Source: Acidobacteriota bacterium (GTDB lineage: Bacteria > Acidobacteriota > Vicinamibacteria > Vicinamibacterales > JAFNAJ01). Taken from it: a DNA stretch of 40,568 nt. Where the stretch lies: NCBI GenBank assembly GCA_016789685.1, contig JAEUQQ010000322.1:1-40568 (forward strand), in the 5' to 3' direction. The position numbers and the translations under genes were made by a program. Below are positions 1 through 7,964 of the stretch, one piece after another; within the stretch, counting starts at the first letter, position 1; each line of letters begins with the position of its first letter. The notes beneath the pieces were generated by a model. It did not search any database and was not told where the DNA came from. It saw only the letters and a list, made by a program, of their open reading frames with translations.

Positions 1-1509
1 GGCATCGGCCTCGACGAACTGCGCGCGGCCCTCTCGGCCCAACTCGAGGCCGCCGGGCCAGCGATGCCCGGGAGCCTGCCGCCCCCTGCCGACGGCGGCA
101 TCAACGAGCTGACACAGTGGGCCGATCAGCTCGTCGAGCGCAGCGTGGGCGGCGCGGCCGCCGTGGGCGGCGCCACCGACACCTTCACCGAGCGCCTCGA
201 CGCGGCCTTCACGCATCCGGTGATCGGCGTGGCGATGTTCGTCCTCGTCATGAGCGGGATGTTCTACACGTTGTTCACGCTCGCGGCGATCCCGATGGAC
301 CTGATCGAGGCGACCTTCGCCCAGCTCGGCACCATCGTCGGCCACGTGCTGCCGCGCGGGGCACTGCACGACCTGGTCGCCGAAGGCATCATCGGCGGCA
401 TTGCGGGCACGGTGGTCTTCCTCCCGCAGATCTGCCTGCTGTTCTTCCTCATCAGCCTGCTCGAAGACACCGGCTATCTCGCGCGCGCGGCGTTTGTCAT
501 GGATCGGCTGCTCTACCGGTTCGGCTTGCCTGGCCATGCGTTCGTGCCGCTGCTGACGGCGCACGCGTGCGCGCTGCCGGGCATCATGTCGGCGCGGCTG
601 ATTCCCGATCGCCGCGATCGCCTGGCGACCATCCTGATTGCGCCGATGATGAGCTGTTCGGCGCGGTTGCCGGTCTATGTGCTCCTCACGAGCCTGCTCT
701 TCGTCGATCGCCCGGTGCTGGCCGGCCTCGCGTTTGCCGGCTGCTACCTGCTCGGCGCGGCAATGGCGCTGGCCACCGCGTTCGTCTTCGGCCGGTCGGT
801 GCTCAAGGGCCGCGCGCGCCCGATGGTGCTCGAGCTGCCGTCGTACAAGGTGCCCTCGTTCACCAACGCAGTGCTGGCGGCCAAGGACCAGGGGCTCGCG
901 TTCCTGCGGACGGCGGGCACGATCATCATGGCCATCTGTGTCGTCATGTGGTGGCTGAGCGCCTACCCCAAGGCGACCACCCCGGTCGAGGTCGAGCAAC
1001 TGCGCGCGTCGGCCGAGCGGCTGAGCGATGAGGGCTCGCGCGAGGCCGCCCTCGCCGCGGCCGACGCGATGGAAGACCGCTCGACGCAGGTCGGGTCGTT
1101 CGCCGGATCGATCGGGCGCACGCTGCAGCCGCTGTTCGCCCCGCTCGGTTACGACTGGCAGCTCACGATGGGCGTCATGACGAGCTTCCTCGCTCGCGAG
1201 GTCTTCGTGTCGACGATGTCGGTGCTCGTCGGTGCGGGCGGCAGCGACGACGTCGGCGACGAGGGGGTACTGGGACGCATCCGCACGGCCACGCGCGACG
1301 ATGGGCGGCCGTTGTTCACGCGCGCGACCAGCGCCAGCCTGCTCGTGTTCTTCGTGCTGGCGATGCAGTGCCTGCCGACGCTGGCGGTGACCCGTCGCGA
1401 AACGGGCAGTGCGCGCTGGGCCGGCCTGCAGCTGGTCTACATGTCGACGCTGGCGTACGTGATGGCGTTCATCACGTTCCAGGGATTGCGGGCGCTCGGC
1501 ATCGAGTGA
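1..1509 (+). CDS. feoB: Ferrous iron transport protein B, C-terminal part (5' end outside window)
   Basis: This is the inner-membrane GTP-gated Fe2+ transporter of the Feo system, cut by the window start. The frame is open from base 1, and the first codons (GIGLDELRAAL) look like the end of the cytoplasmic G/GDI region, so the ATG at 64 is internal. About 502 residues are visible. Two Gate-type membrane blocks follow, with the conserved sequences HACALPGIMSARL (near 562-600) and SCSARLPVY (near 655-681), which supply the conserved membrane Cys residues of the family. A hydrophilic helical insert (about 970-1080) separates the second membrane half, which contains TSFLAREVFVSTM. The stop overlaps the start of the next small gene (TGATG), so the two are probably translationally coupled. 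feoA, if present, would lie upstream of the window. The family assignment is secure; substrate is inferred from family. Confidence 0.95.
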   Translation, partial: GIGLDELRAALSAQLEAAGPAMPGSLPPPADGGINELTQWADQLVERSVGGAAAVGGATDTFTERLDAAFTHPVIGVAMFVLVMSGMFYTLFTLAAIPMDLIEATFAQLGTIVGHVLPRGALHDLVAEGIIGGIAGTVVFLPQICLLFFLISLLEDTGYLARAAFVMDRLLYRFGLPGHAFVPLLTAHACALPGIMSARLIPDRRDRLATILIAPMMSCSARLPVYVLLTSLLFVDRPVLAGLAFAGCYLLGAAMALATAFVFGRSVLKGRARPMVLELPSYKVPSFTNAVLAAKDQGLAFLRTAGTIIMAICVVMWWLSAYPKATTPVEVEQLRASAERLSDEGSREAALAAADAMEDRSTQVGSFAGSIGRTLQPLFAPLGYDWQLTMGVMTSFLAREVFVSTMSVLVGAGGSDDVGDEGVLGRIRTATRDDGRPLFTRATSASLLVFFVLAMQCLPTLAVTRRETGSARWAGLQLVYMSTLAYVMAFITFQGLRALGIE

Positions 1510-1760
1510 TGCCCGTGGACCCGATGGAGCTGCGCGGGATCATGCTGGGATCGTGGCAGGACGTGCTCGTCACGCTCATTGCGGCAGGTGCCGTGGGCGT
1601 CGTGGTGCGCCCGCTGATTCCCACCCGCTGGCGTCGCCGCGCTGAGTCGGCGTCGGCGTGTTCGCATTGCGCCGCCGGTAACGCCTGCGCCGCGTCTCCA
1701 CCCGTCTCGGTGGCGTCGGCGCCCGTCATCCGCATCCAGCGCCAGTCACCGCCGAAGTAG
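1509..1760 (+). CDS. Small FeoB-associated Cys-rich membrane protein
   Basis: An 83-residue protein whose ATG shares its A with the feoB stop (TGATG). It has one N-terminal transmembrane helix (about residues 14-31), then a basic stretch (TRWRRRAES), then a Cys cluster CSHCAAGNAC, and a Pro/Ser-rich tail. This architecture matches the FeoB-associated Cys-rich membrane protein family, small proteins often encoded directly after feoB and thought to assist iron transfer at the cytoplasmic face. The role is an inference from architecture and position, since such short proteins diverge quickly. The frame is also open upstream inside feoB, but that part is a shadow of feoB. Confidence 0.75.
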   Translation: MPVDPMELRGIMLGSWQDVLVTLIAAGAVGVVVRPLIPTRWRRRAESASACSHCAAGNACAASPPVSVASAPVIRIQRQSPPK

Positions 1761-1811
1761 CCTGCCCCGCTCGTCGGCGTGCCGCCATCACGTGGCCTGC
1801 GGCTGGCGGCA

Positions 1812-1859
1812 GCGGCGCCCGAGCGCCGCAGGCAACCGGGTGCCGCCGCCAGGCGGCGG
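1812..1859. terminator. Two adjacent GC-rich hairpins downstream of feoB operon
   Basis: Two perfect inverted repeats follow the small feo gene. The first is GCGGCGC/GCGCCGC (1812-1818 and 1823-1829, loop CCGA). The second is CCGCCGCC/GGCGGCGG around one A (1843-1850 and 1852-1859). Neither is followed by a T-run, so intrinsic termination is uncertain; they may instead stabilise the mRNA end. Confidence 0.4.
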
Positions 1860-1868
1860 TGATTCGTC

Positions 1869-1874
1869 TACAAT
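1869..1874 (+). promoter_or_regulatory. Candidate -10 element (TACAAT) for the BNR-protein operon
   Basis: TACAAT lies 46 bases before the ATG at 1921, just after the second GC hairpin. No good -35 hexamer is visible 16-18 bases upstream because that position falls inside the hairpin. The predicted leader would be about 40 bases and contains the ribosome-binding site GGAGG at 1909-1913. Confidence 0.35.
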
Positions 1875-1920
1875 CGGCGAGTCCGACTCATCTGCACGTT
1901 CAGTTCACGGAGGCCGCTCG

Positions 1921-4900
1921 ATGCGCGCTCGCGTCAGTCGTTTGCCAGTCGTCCCGCTGGTGGTCGCCCTTCTCCTCGTCGTCGCCGGCATCGCCGCCGG
2001 CACGTACACGGTCGGGGCGCAGGCGTCCGCCATCGACGCCTCGCAACTCGCCGGCCTGAAGCTCCGCACCATCGGCCCGGCCAACATGAGCGGCCGCATC
2101 GTCGATCTCGCGGTCGTCGAGTCGGATCCCTACGTGATCTACGCCGCCACCTCGACGGGCGGCCTGTGGAAGACGTCAGACAACGGCGTGACGTGGGCAC
2201 CGGTCTTCGAGCACGAGGCCGTGCACTCCCTCGGCACGGTGACGGTGCACCAGGCCAATCCGAGCATCGTGTGGGTAGGCACCGGCGAGGCGGCAAACCG
2301 GCAGAGTGTCGGCTGGGGCGACGGCGTCTACAAGTCGGTCGATGCGGGAAAAACGTGGACGAACATGGGCCTGCGCGATTCGAAGCACATCGCCCGGATC
2401 GTCGTGCACCCCGCCAATCCCGACATCGTGTTCGTCGCGGCGACGGGCCACCTGTGGGGCCCGAACCCGGAGCGCGGCCTCTACCGGTCGCTCGATGGCG
2501 GGCGCGCCTGGACGCGCGTGCTGGGCATCAATGACGACACCGGCGTCACCGACGTGGCGATGGATCCTGCTGATGCCTCGGTGATGTACGCGGCAGCGTA
2601 CCAGCGGCGGCGCTCGGCGTTCGGATTCCACGGCGGCGGCCCGGGCAGCGGCCTCTACAAGTCGACCGACGGGGGCGCCACGTGGCGCCTGCTCACGAAC
2701 GGCCTGCCGGCAGGCGACAAGGGCCGCATCGGGATCTCGATCTACCGCAAGGATCCGCGCGTGGTCTACGTGAGCGTCGAGCAGGGCGAACGCTACAACG
2801 CGAGCACGGCCTACGAGCAGCGGAAGGCCGGGATCTACCGTTCGGACGACAAGGGCGAGACGTGGTCGCACATGAGCGACTGGAACCCGCGCCCGATGTA
2901 CGCGAGCCAGATTCGCGTGGACCCGAACGACGACAGGCGCATCTACATGGTGAACGCGTACAGCTTCTCTGACGATGGCGGGAAGACGTTCACGGTACCG
3001 CGGCAGTCGCTGCACGGCGACGACCGTGTGGTGTGGATCAACCCGCGCGATTCACGGCATGTGATCAAGGGCGACGACGGCGGCATCGGGATCAGCTACG
3101 ACCGCGGGCTCAAGTGGCTGTATGTCTCGTCGCTGCCGGTGAGCCAGTTCTACCGGATCGACGCGGACATGCAGACACCGTACTGGGTGTACGGCGGGCT
3201 GCAGGACAACGGCAGCTGGGCGGGGCCGAGCGCGACCTACACGACGTGGGGCGTGCTCAACGAGCACTGGCAGCGCACTGGCGGGGGCGACGGTTTCTTC
3301 AACGTGATCGACCGCAGCGACAACCGCACGCTCTACACGGCCTCGCAGTACCTCGGGCTGTCGCGCCTCGACATGATCTCGGGCGACCGCGTCGACATCC
3401 GCCCCGACCAGGCGGCCGGCTTCATCCAGGCCCGTCGCAACTGGACCACCTGGGGCCGCCCCGACGTCCCCGCACCGCCGCTGGGCAACGCGATGGCGCC
3501 CGCCAACTGGGACGCGCCGATCATCATTTCGCCCCACGACGCGACGACGCTCTATGCCGGCACGAACCGGCTGTGGAAGTCGACGAACCGTGGCGACACG
3601 TGGGTGTCGCTGGGCGATCGCACGACGGGCGTCGATCGGTCGACGTTGCCGCTGATGGGCCAGCGGCCAACGCGCGACACGCTGTCGCTCGATGACGGGA
3701 TCCCGTACTACCCGACCATCACGGCGATCGCAGAATCGCCGAAGGTCAAGGGCCTGCTGTACGTGGGCACCGACGATGGCAACGTGCACGTCTCCGGGGA
3801 CGACGGCCGCACGTGGACGGATGCGGCGCCGAAGATCCCTGGCTTGCCGGCGTCTGCGTGGATCGGCGGCATCGAGGCGTCGAGGCACGACGCCGACGTC
3901 GTCTACGTGGCCTCGGACAATCACCGGAGCAACGACTATCGCAATCACCTCTTCAGGTCGGCCGATCGCGGCAGGACGTGGACGTCGATCGTGGGCGACC
4001 TGCCTGACGGCCGCGTGGTGCGGACCGTGCGCGAGGATCCGCGCAACGCGAACGTGCTCTACGTCGGCACCGAGTTCGGCGTGTTCGTGTCGGTCGATCG
4101 CGGCGCGCACTGGGTCGAGATCAAGAACAACATGCCGCGTGTCGCGATCAACGACCTCATGATCCACCCGCGTGACAACGACCTGATCCTGGCGACGCAC
4201 GGGCGCGGCATCTGGATCCTCGACAGCGTGTCGTCGCTGCAGGAACTGACGCCGCAGGTGATGACGGCCGGCGCGGGCCTGTTCTCGATCCGCCCGGCAG
4301 CCATGATCCGCTTCGCCCAACCGAAGGCCCACGCGGGCGACATGATCTTCCGCGGCGAGAATCCGCCTGCCGGCGCCATCGTCGACTACTACCTTGGCCG
4401 CGCCGGCGCGCAGGTCGCGCTCAGCGTGCACGATGCCTCGGGCGCCCTGATCACTGCGCTCGAACCGCTGCGGACGCCTGGCGTGAACCGCGTCGTGTGG
4501 AACCTGCGCCATGCGCAGGTGGCCGCGCCCCCACGGCGCGCCAGCGCCTCGGATGACGAGGAAGGCGGAGGCGGGGGTGGACTGGCGGGGCCGTTCGTGG
4601 TGCCCGGCACCTACATCGTGAAGCTCGTCGTCGATGGACGGACATTCGAGCAGCGCGTCGCCGTCAGCGACGACCCGCGCCTCGTCGTCGCGCCCGCCGC
4701 ACGGACCGAATGGACGGCGACGCTGCTGCGCATCGGCGACCTGCATCGCGCCGTCTCGGCCCTCGTCGATGCGGCGCGGACGGCCGCAGACGGCGCGGGT
4801 GCCGGAGCGGCCGCGCCTGAGGCCCGCGAGCGCCTCCGTATCGCCAGGGAACTGCAGACACGCGTCGGCTCGCTGTATCGTGCCGTGAGCGGACACACGG

Positions 4901-4995
4901 GGCCGCTGACGGCTGACCAGCGGCAACAACTGCAGTTCTTCGACGAGACCCGCGCGCGTCTTGCCGCGCAGGCATCGCCTGGCCAGAACCGCTAG
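1921..4995 (+). CDS. Secreted BNR/Asp-box repeat protein (sortilin-like beta-propeller)
   Basis: A 1024-residue exported protein. The frame is open from 1792, but the ATG at 1921 is preferred. It follows GGAGG and opens a clear signal peptide (MRARVSRLPVVPLVVALLL... ending near VGAQA). The body is built of repeated Asp-box motifs of the S-x-D-x-G-x-T-W type: SDNGVTW, SVDAGKTW, SLDGGRAW, STDGGATW, SDDKGETW, SDDGGKTF, STNRGDTW, SGDDGRTW, SADRGRTW and SVDRGAHW, about ten in all. They span roughly residues 80-760 and indicate one large or two stacked beta-propellers, as in VPS10/sortilin and BNR glycosidase-like proteins. A Gly-rich linker (EEGGGGGG) near residue 880 precedes a C-terminal helical region. 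Many acidobacteria encode such proteins and their substrate is unknown; catalytic activity cannot be claimed from the sequence. It is the first gene of an apparent operon with the dipeptidase 19 bases downstream. Confidence 0.85.
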   Translation: MRARVSRLPVVPLVVALLLVVAGIAAGTYTVGAQASAIDASQLAGLKLRTIGPANMSGRIVDLAVVESDPYVIYAATSTGGLWKTSDNGVTWAPVFEHEAVHSLGTVTVHQANPSIVWVGTGEAANRQSVGWGDGVYKSVDAGKTWTNMGLRDSKHIARIVVHPANPDIVFVAATGHLWGPNPERGLYRSLDGGRAWTRVLGINDDTGVTDVAMDPADASVMYAAAYQRRRSAFGFHGGGPGSGLYKSTDGGATWRLLTNGLPAGDKGRIGISIYRKDPRVVYVSVEQGERYNASTAYEQRKAGIYRSDDKGETWSHMSDWNPRPMYASQIRVDPNDDRRIYMVNAYSFSDDGGKTFTVPRQSLHGDDRVVWINPRDSRHVIKGDDGGIGISYDRGLKWLYVSSLPVSQFYRIDADMQTPYWVYGGLQDNGSWAGPSATYTTWGVLNEHWQRTGGGDGFFNVIDRSDNRTLYTASQYLGLSRLDMISGDRVDIRPDQAAGFIQARRNWTTWGRPDVPAPPLGNAMAPANWDAPIIISPHDATTLYAGTNRLWKSTNRGDTWVSLGDRTTGVDRSTLPLMGQRPTRDTLSLDDGIPYYPTITAIAESPKVKGLLYVGTDDGNVHVSGDDGRTWTDAAPKIPGLPASAWIGGIEASRHDADVVYVASDNHRSNDYRNHLFRSADRGRTWTSIVGDLPDGRVVRTVREDPRNANVLYVGTEFGVFVSVDRGAHWVEIKNNMPRVAINDLMIHPRDNDLILATHGRGIWILDSVSSLQELTPQVMTAGAGLFSIRPAAMIRFAQPKAHAGDMIFRGENPPAGAIVDYYLGRAGAQVALSVHDASGALITALEPLRTPGVNRVVWNLRHAQVAAPPRRASASDDEEGGGGGGLAGPFVVPGTYIVKLVVDGRTFEQRVAVSDDPRLVVAPAARTEWTATLLRIGDLHRAVSALVDAARTAADGAGAGAAAPEARERLRIARELQTRVGSLYRAVSGHTGPLTADQRQQLQFFDETRARLAAQASPGQNR

Positions 4996-5014
4996 CGAGG
5001 AGTACACACCTGCC

Positions 5015-6259
5015 ATGAAGACCGCACTCGCCCTCTCGGCGGCCGTCGCCGCCATCGTGTTCACGGCCACCACCAGCAACGGGCAATCGGGGCCGTCGGC
5101 GCTCGAGAAGGCGCGCGCCCTGATGAAGGAGGCACCGCTCGTCGACGGTCACAACGATCTGCCGTGGGCCATGCGTCAGAACGCCCGGTACGACTTCGAC
5201 AAGCTCGACATCCGGCAGCCGCAGGCGGCCCTGCACACTGACATCCCCAAGGTGCGGGCCGGCCAGCTCGGGGCGCAGTTGTGGTCGGTCTACGTTCCCT
5301 CGTCGATGCAGGGCCAGGCCGCGGTGACGGCGACGCTCGAGCAGATCGACACGGTCTACGAACTCACGCGCCGGTACCCCGACGTGTTCGAGATCGCGCG
5401 CACGGCCGACGACGTCGAGCGGATCTTCAAGGCAGGCCGGGTCGCGTCGCTCATCGGCATGGAGGGTGGACACTCGATCGACGCCTCGCTGCAGACCCTG
5501 CGGATGATGCATCGCCTCGGGGCACGCTACCTGACGCTGACGCACAGCGCGAACGTGCCGTGGGCCGATTCGGCCACCGACGAGCCCGTGCACGGGGGAC
5601 TCTCGCCGTTTGGCGAGACGGTCGTGCGCGAGATGAACTACCTCGGCATGCTCGTGGACCTGTCGCACGTCTCGGCCGACACGATGCGCGATGCCCTGCG
5701 CGTCAGCGAAGCACCGGTCATCTTCTCGCATTCGTCCGCGCGGGCCCTCTGCAACGTCAGGCGCAACGTCCCCGATGACGTGCTGGCGATGATGCCGAAG
5801 AACGGCGGCGTCGTGATGGTCACGTTCGTCCCGAGTTTCGTGTCGCAGGCCGTCGCCGACTGGGATGCGCAACTCGAGAAGCTGCGCGAGCAGTGGCGGG
5901 CCGACATCGCCGACGACGCCGGCCGCAAGGCCGCCGAAGCGGCGTGGCGGACGGCCCATCCCGAGCCGAAGGCCACACTGGCGACGGTCGCCGACCACAT
6001 CGACCACGTCCGCAAGATCGCCGGCATCGACCACGTCGGCATCGGCGGCGACTTCGACGGCATCGACCACGGCCCCGATGGCCTCGAGAACGTGTCGAAG
6101 TACCCGGACCTGGTCGCCGAACTGGTGAGGCGCGGGTACTCGGACGAGGACGTGAAGAAGGTGATCGGGCTCAACACGATTCGCGTGCTGCGGCAGGCCG
6201 AGCGCGTGGCCGCACGCATCCAGGCGCAGCGAGCGCCGTCAGTGGCGACCATCCGGTAG
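5015..6259 (+). CDS. Membrane/secreted dipeptidase, peptidase family M19
   Basis: A 414-residue zinc dipeptidase of the renal-dipeptidase family, predicted to cleave dipeptides in the periplasm or at the envelope. The ATG at 5015 opens a signal peptide (MKTALALSAAVAAIVFTATT) and is preferred over the longer open frame, which overlaps the previous gene. Family metal ligands are visible: H46 and D48 in VDGHNDLP, the bridging Glu E150 in GMEGGHS, H218 in DLSHVS, H239 in FSHSSAR, and the late Asp in GIGGDFDG. Length is normal for M19. It lies 19 bases after the BNR-protein gene and 7 bases before the next secreted protein, so the three are probably one transcript for extracellular protein or peptide turnover (inference). 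A related activity on D-amino-acid-containing dipeptides is known in the family and cannot be excluded. Confidence 0.93.
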   Translation: MKTALALSAAVAAIVFTATTSNGQSGPSALEKARALMKEAPLVDGHNDLPWAMRQNARYDFDKLDIRQPQAALHTDIPKVRAGQLGAQLWSVYVPSSMQGQAAVTATLEQIDTVYELTRRYPDVFEIARTADDVERIFKAGRVASLIGMEGGHSIDASLQTLRMMHRLGARYLTLTHSANVPWADSATDEPVHGGLSPFGETVVREMNYLGMLVDLSHVSADTMRDALRVSEAPVIFSHSSARALCNVRRNVPDDVLAMMPKNGGVVMVTFVPSFVSQAVADWDAQLEKLREQWRADIADDAGRKAAEAAWRTAHPEPKATLATVADHIDHVRKIAGIDHVGIGGDFDGIDHGPDGLENVSKYPDLVAELVRRGYSDEDVKKVIGLNTIRVLRQAERVAARIQAQRAPSVATIR

Positions 6260-6266
6260 CGACACC

Positions 6267-7133
6267 ATGACGGGGACGACACGCGCCTGGGCACGGATGC
6301 CGCTGATGGCGGTGGCGCTCGGCGTCGCCCTGATCGTGCCCGTGCGCTCGCAGGACGCCAGCCGTGACCTGCCCGCGCGCATCCGCGCATGGGTCGATGC
6401 CTACGAGAGACAGCTGCCCTCGATCGTCGCCGAGGAACGCTACGAGCAGAAGGTCTCGCGGCTGCGCAGGGGCGGACGTGACCGCTACACGCCGCCGCCC
6501 TCGTCTGCGCGCGAGGTCGTGCAGCAACGCGTGCTGGAATCGGCCAACGGCTTCGAGTGGATCCCGTTCCGCGACGTGAGCAGGGTCGACGGGCAGGTCA
6601 TCCACGACCGGGCAGACCGCCTCGCCAGGCTGCTGCTCGATCCGACGGCCTCGTCGTACGACGCGGCGGCGCGGATCGGCGAAGAGAGCACCCGCTACAA
6701 CATCGGCGGCCTCGTCCGCACGGTCAACGTGCCCACCCTGGCGCTCGCCTTCCTGACGACGCGCAACGCGAAGTGCTGCAAGGTCAAGGTGCACGACCTC
6801 GACACGATCGAGGGCGAGCGGTTCCAGCGGATGTCGTTCGACGAGACCGTGGTGCCCGGCATCGTCGGCACCAAGGAGGGCCGCCGCGTCAAGACCAAGG
6901 GCGAGGTGTGGGTGCGCCCCGACGGCGCCTTGCGCCGCTCGCGGCTGGTGATGACCGTTGGCGGCACGCTGGCCGAGATCCAGGTCGACTGGAAGGTGTA
7001 CGCGGGCCTCGACATGGTCGTCCCCGTCGAGATGCAGGAGTACTACAGCTACGGCGCGCGCGAGATCGAAGGCCTCGCCGTCTACACCAATATCCGCAAG
7101 TTCGGCGTGACGACGCACGAAACGGTGAAGTAG
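6267..7133 (+). CDS. Conserved secreted protein of unknown function
   Basis: A 288-residue protein that I cannot assign. The N-terminus MTGTTRAWARMPLMAVALGVALIVPVRSQ is a signal peptide with likely cleavage near VRS-QDA. The mature part begins with a helical segment (RIRAWVDAYERQLPSIVAEERYEQ), continues through a mixed alpha/beta region containing a Cys pair (KCCKVKVHD), and ends in a beta-rich stretch with DMVVPVEMQEYY. The general look recalls acidobacterial periplasmic proteins with a lipoprotein-carrier-like beta fold, but that is only an impression. It starts 7 bases after the dipeptidase stop and is probably co-transcribed and co-exported with it. Confidence 0.75.
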   Translation: MTGTTRAWARMPLMAVALGVALIVPVRSQDASRDLPARIRAWVDAYERQLPSIVAEERYEQKVSRLRRGGRDRYTPPPSSAREVVQQRVLESANGFEWIPFRDVSRVDGQVIHDRADRLARLLLDPTASSYDAAARIGEESTRYNIGGLVRTVNVPTLALAFLTTRNAKCCKVKVHDLDTIEGERFQRMSFDETVVPGIVGTKEGRRVKTKGEVWVRPDGALRRSRLVMTVGGTLAEIQVDWKVYAGLDMVVPVEMQEYYSYGAREIEGLAVYTNIRKFGVTTHETVK

Positions 7134-7152
7134 CCGGGCACGTCGGCGCAGG

Positions 7153-7158
7153 TAACAT
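7153..7158 (+). promoter_or_regulatory. Weak -10 candidate (TAACAT)
   Basis: TAACAT lies about 110 bases before the gene starting at 7271, in the 137-base gap after the dipeptidase operon. No convincing -35 accompanies it. The gap otherwise holds only the ribosome-binding site GGAGG at 7258-7262. Confidence 0.2.
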
Positions 7159-7270
7159 CACCCGCTCCTCACGATCCTCGTGGCATCACCAACCCTGGCG
7201 AGGGCTCGCTGTGCCGTGACGGATCGACGCGCACACGGGCAGAACCCGCACCGAACCCGGAGGCACGTGC

Positions 7271-7915
7271 ATGCTCGTCCGCATCTCGCTCGCGCTGCTG
7301 ACCTTGTCGCTCGCAGTCTCGCCCGCGCTGGCCCAGGCGCCCGCAGGTGGTGAGTCGCCCCAGGCCGTCGTCGAGGCCATCCAGAGGGCGAGCGCCGCCG
7401 ACGACCTCGGCGCAGCCGTGAGGTACATCGCCCCCGACGCACGCCGCGAACTCGTCAAGGAGGGCGTCACCGGCCTCCTGATGGCGCTCGCCTTTTCCGA
7501 CCCGGACGATGCGATGCCCGGTAGCAAGACACCGCCCAGGGGCGAACTCGACAAGAAGCGAAAGGACTACAAGGCCGCCGTTGACCAGGTGTCGAAGCTC
7601 CTGTCGGCCCACGGCATCACGGGCGTCATCGGCAAGCCCGTCCTGGCCGAGGCGACACAGAAGCCGATCGACGCGGCGTTGCAGAAGGCTGATACGGCCG
7701 CGCTCATGCGCGACATGCTGACGGCCCTCGACACGATTGGCCCGCTGCTCGGCATGACGAAGAGCGACAAGCCGAAGGTGCCGTTCCAGTTGGGGAAGGT
7801 GAGCGGCTACAAGGTCACGGGCGACACGGCGACGGCCAAGGCCGAGAAGGAGACGCTCGACTTCGTGAGGATCGCTGGCCGCTGGTACCTCACGCCACCC
7901 GCGGGTCGCCGGTAG
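7271..7915 (+). CDS. Small secreted protein of unknown function
   Basis: A 214-residue exported protein with signal peptide MLVRISLALLTLSLAVSPALAQ, cleaved probably after ALA. GGAGG is placed eight bases before the ATG and fixes the start. The mature part opens with SPQAVVEAIQRASAADDLGA, typical of helix 1 in NTF2/SnoaL-like periplasmic domains, and ends with DFVRIAGRWYLTPP, a motif common at the last strand of such folds. Between them is a long helical, Lys-rich segment. An NTF2-like fold is therefore a suggestion only. It stands alone between the dipeptidase operon and the convergent TonB-dependent receptor. Confidence 0.75.
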   Translation: MLVRISLALLTLSLAVSPALAQAPAGGESPQAVVEAIQRASAADDLGAAVRYIAPDARRELVKEGVTGLLMALAFSDPDDAMPGSKTPPRGELDKKRKDYKAAVDQVSKLLSAHGITGVIGKPVLAEATQKPIDAALQKADTAALMRDMLTALDTIGPLLGMTKSDKPKVPFQLGKVSGYKVTGDTATAKAEKETLDFVRIAGRWYLTPPAGRR

Positions 7916-7919
7916 CGCG

Positions 7920-7956
7920 GGCCGCGCCGGCGGCCGCGAGGGCTGCCGGCGCGGCC
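7920..7956. terminator. Strong bidirectional hairpin between convergent genes
   Basis: A perfect 12-base inverted repeat, GGCCGCGCCGGC (7920-7931) and GCCGGCGCGGCC (7945-7956) with a 13-base loop, lies exactly between two convergent stop codons (7915 and 7965). It lacks a T-run on either strand. Position and symmetry suggest a shared transcript end. Confidence 0.6.
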
Positions 7957-7964
7957 AGGGAACG

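Noticed and set aside
3052-5079. Long antisense frame over the BNR protein (and similar ones over nuoL, nuoM and the first HD-GYP gene)
   Set aside because: Composition is Arg/His/Asp-heavy without motifs; these are GC-driven shadows of real genes.
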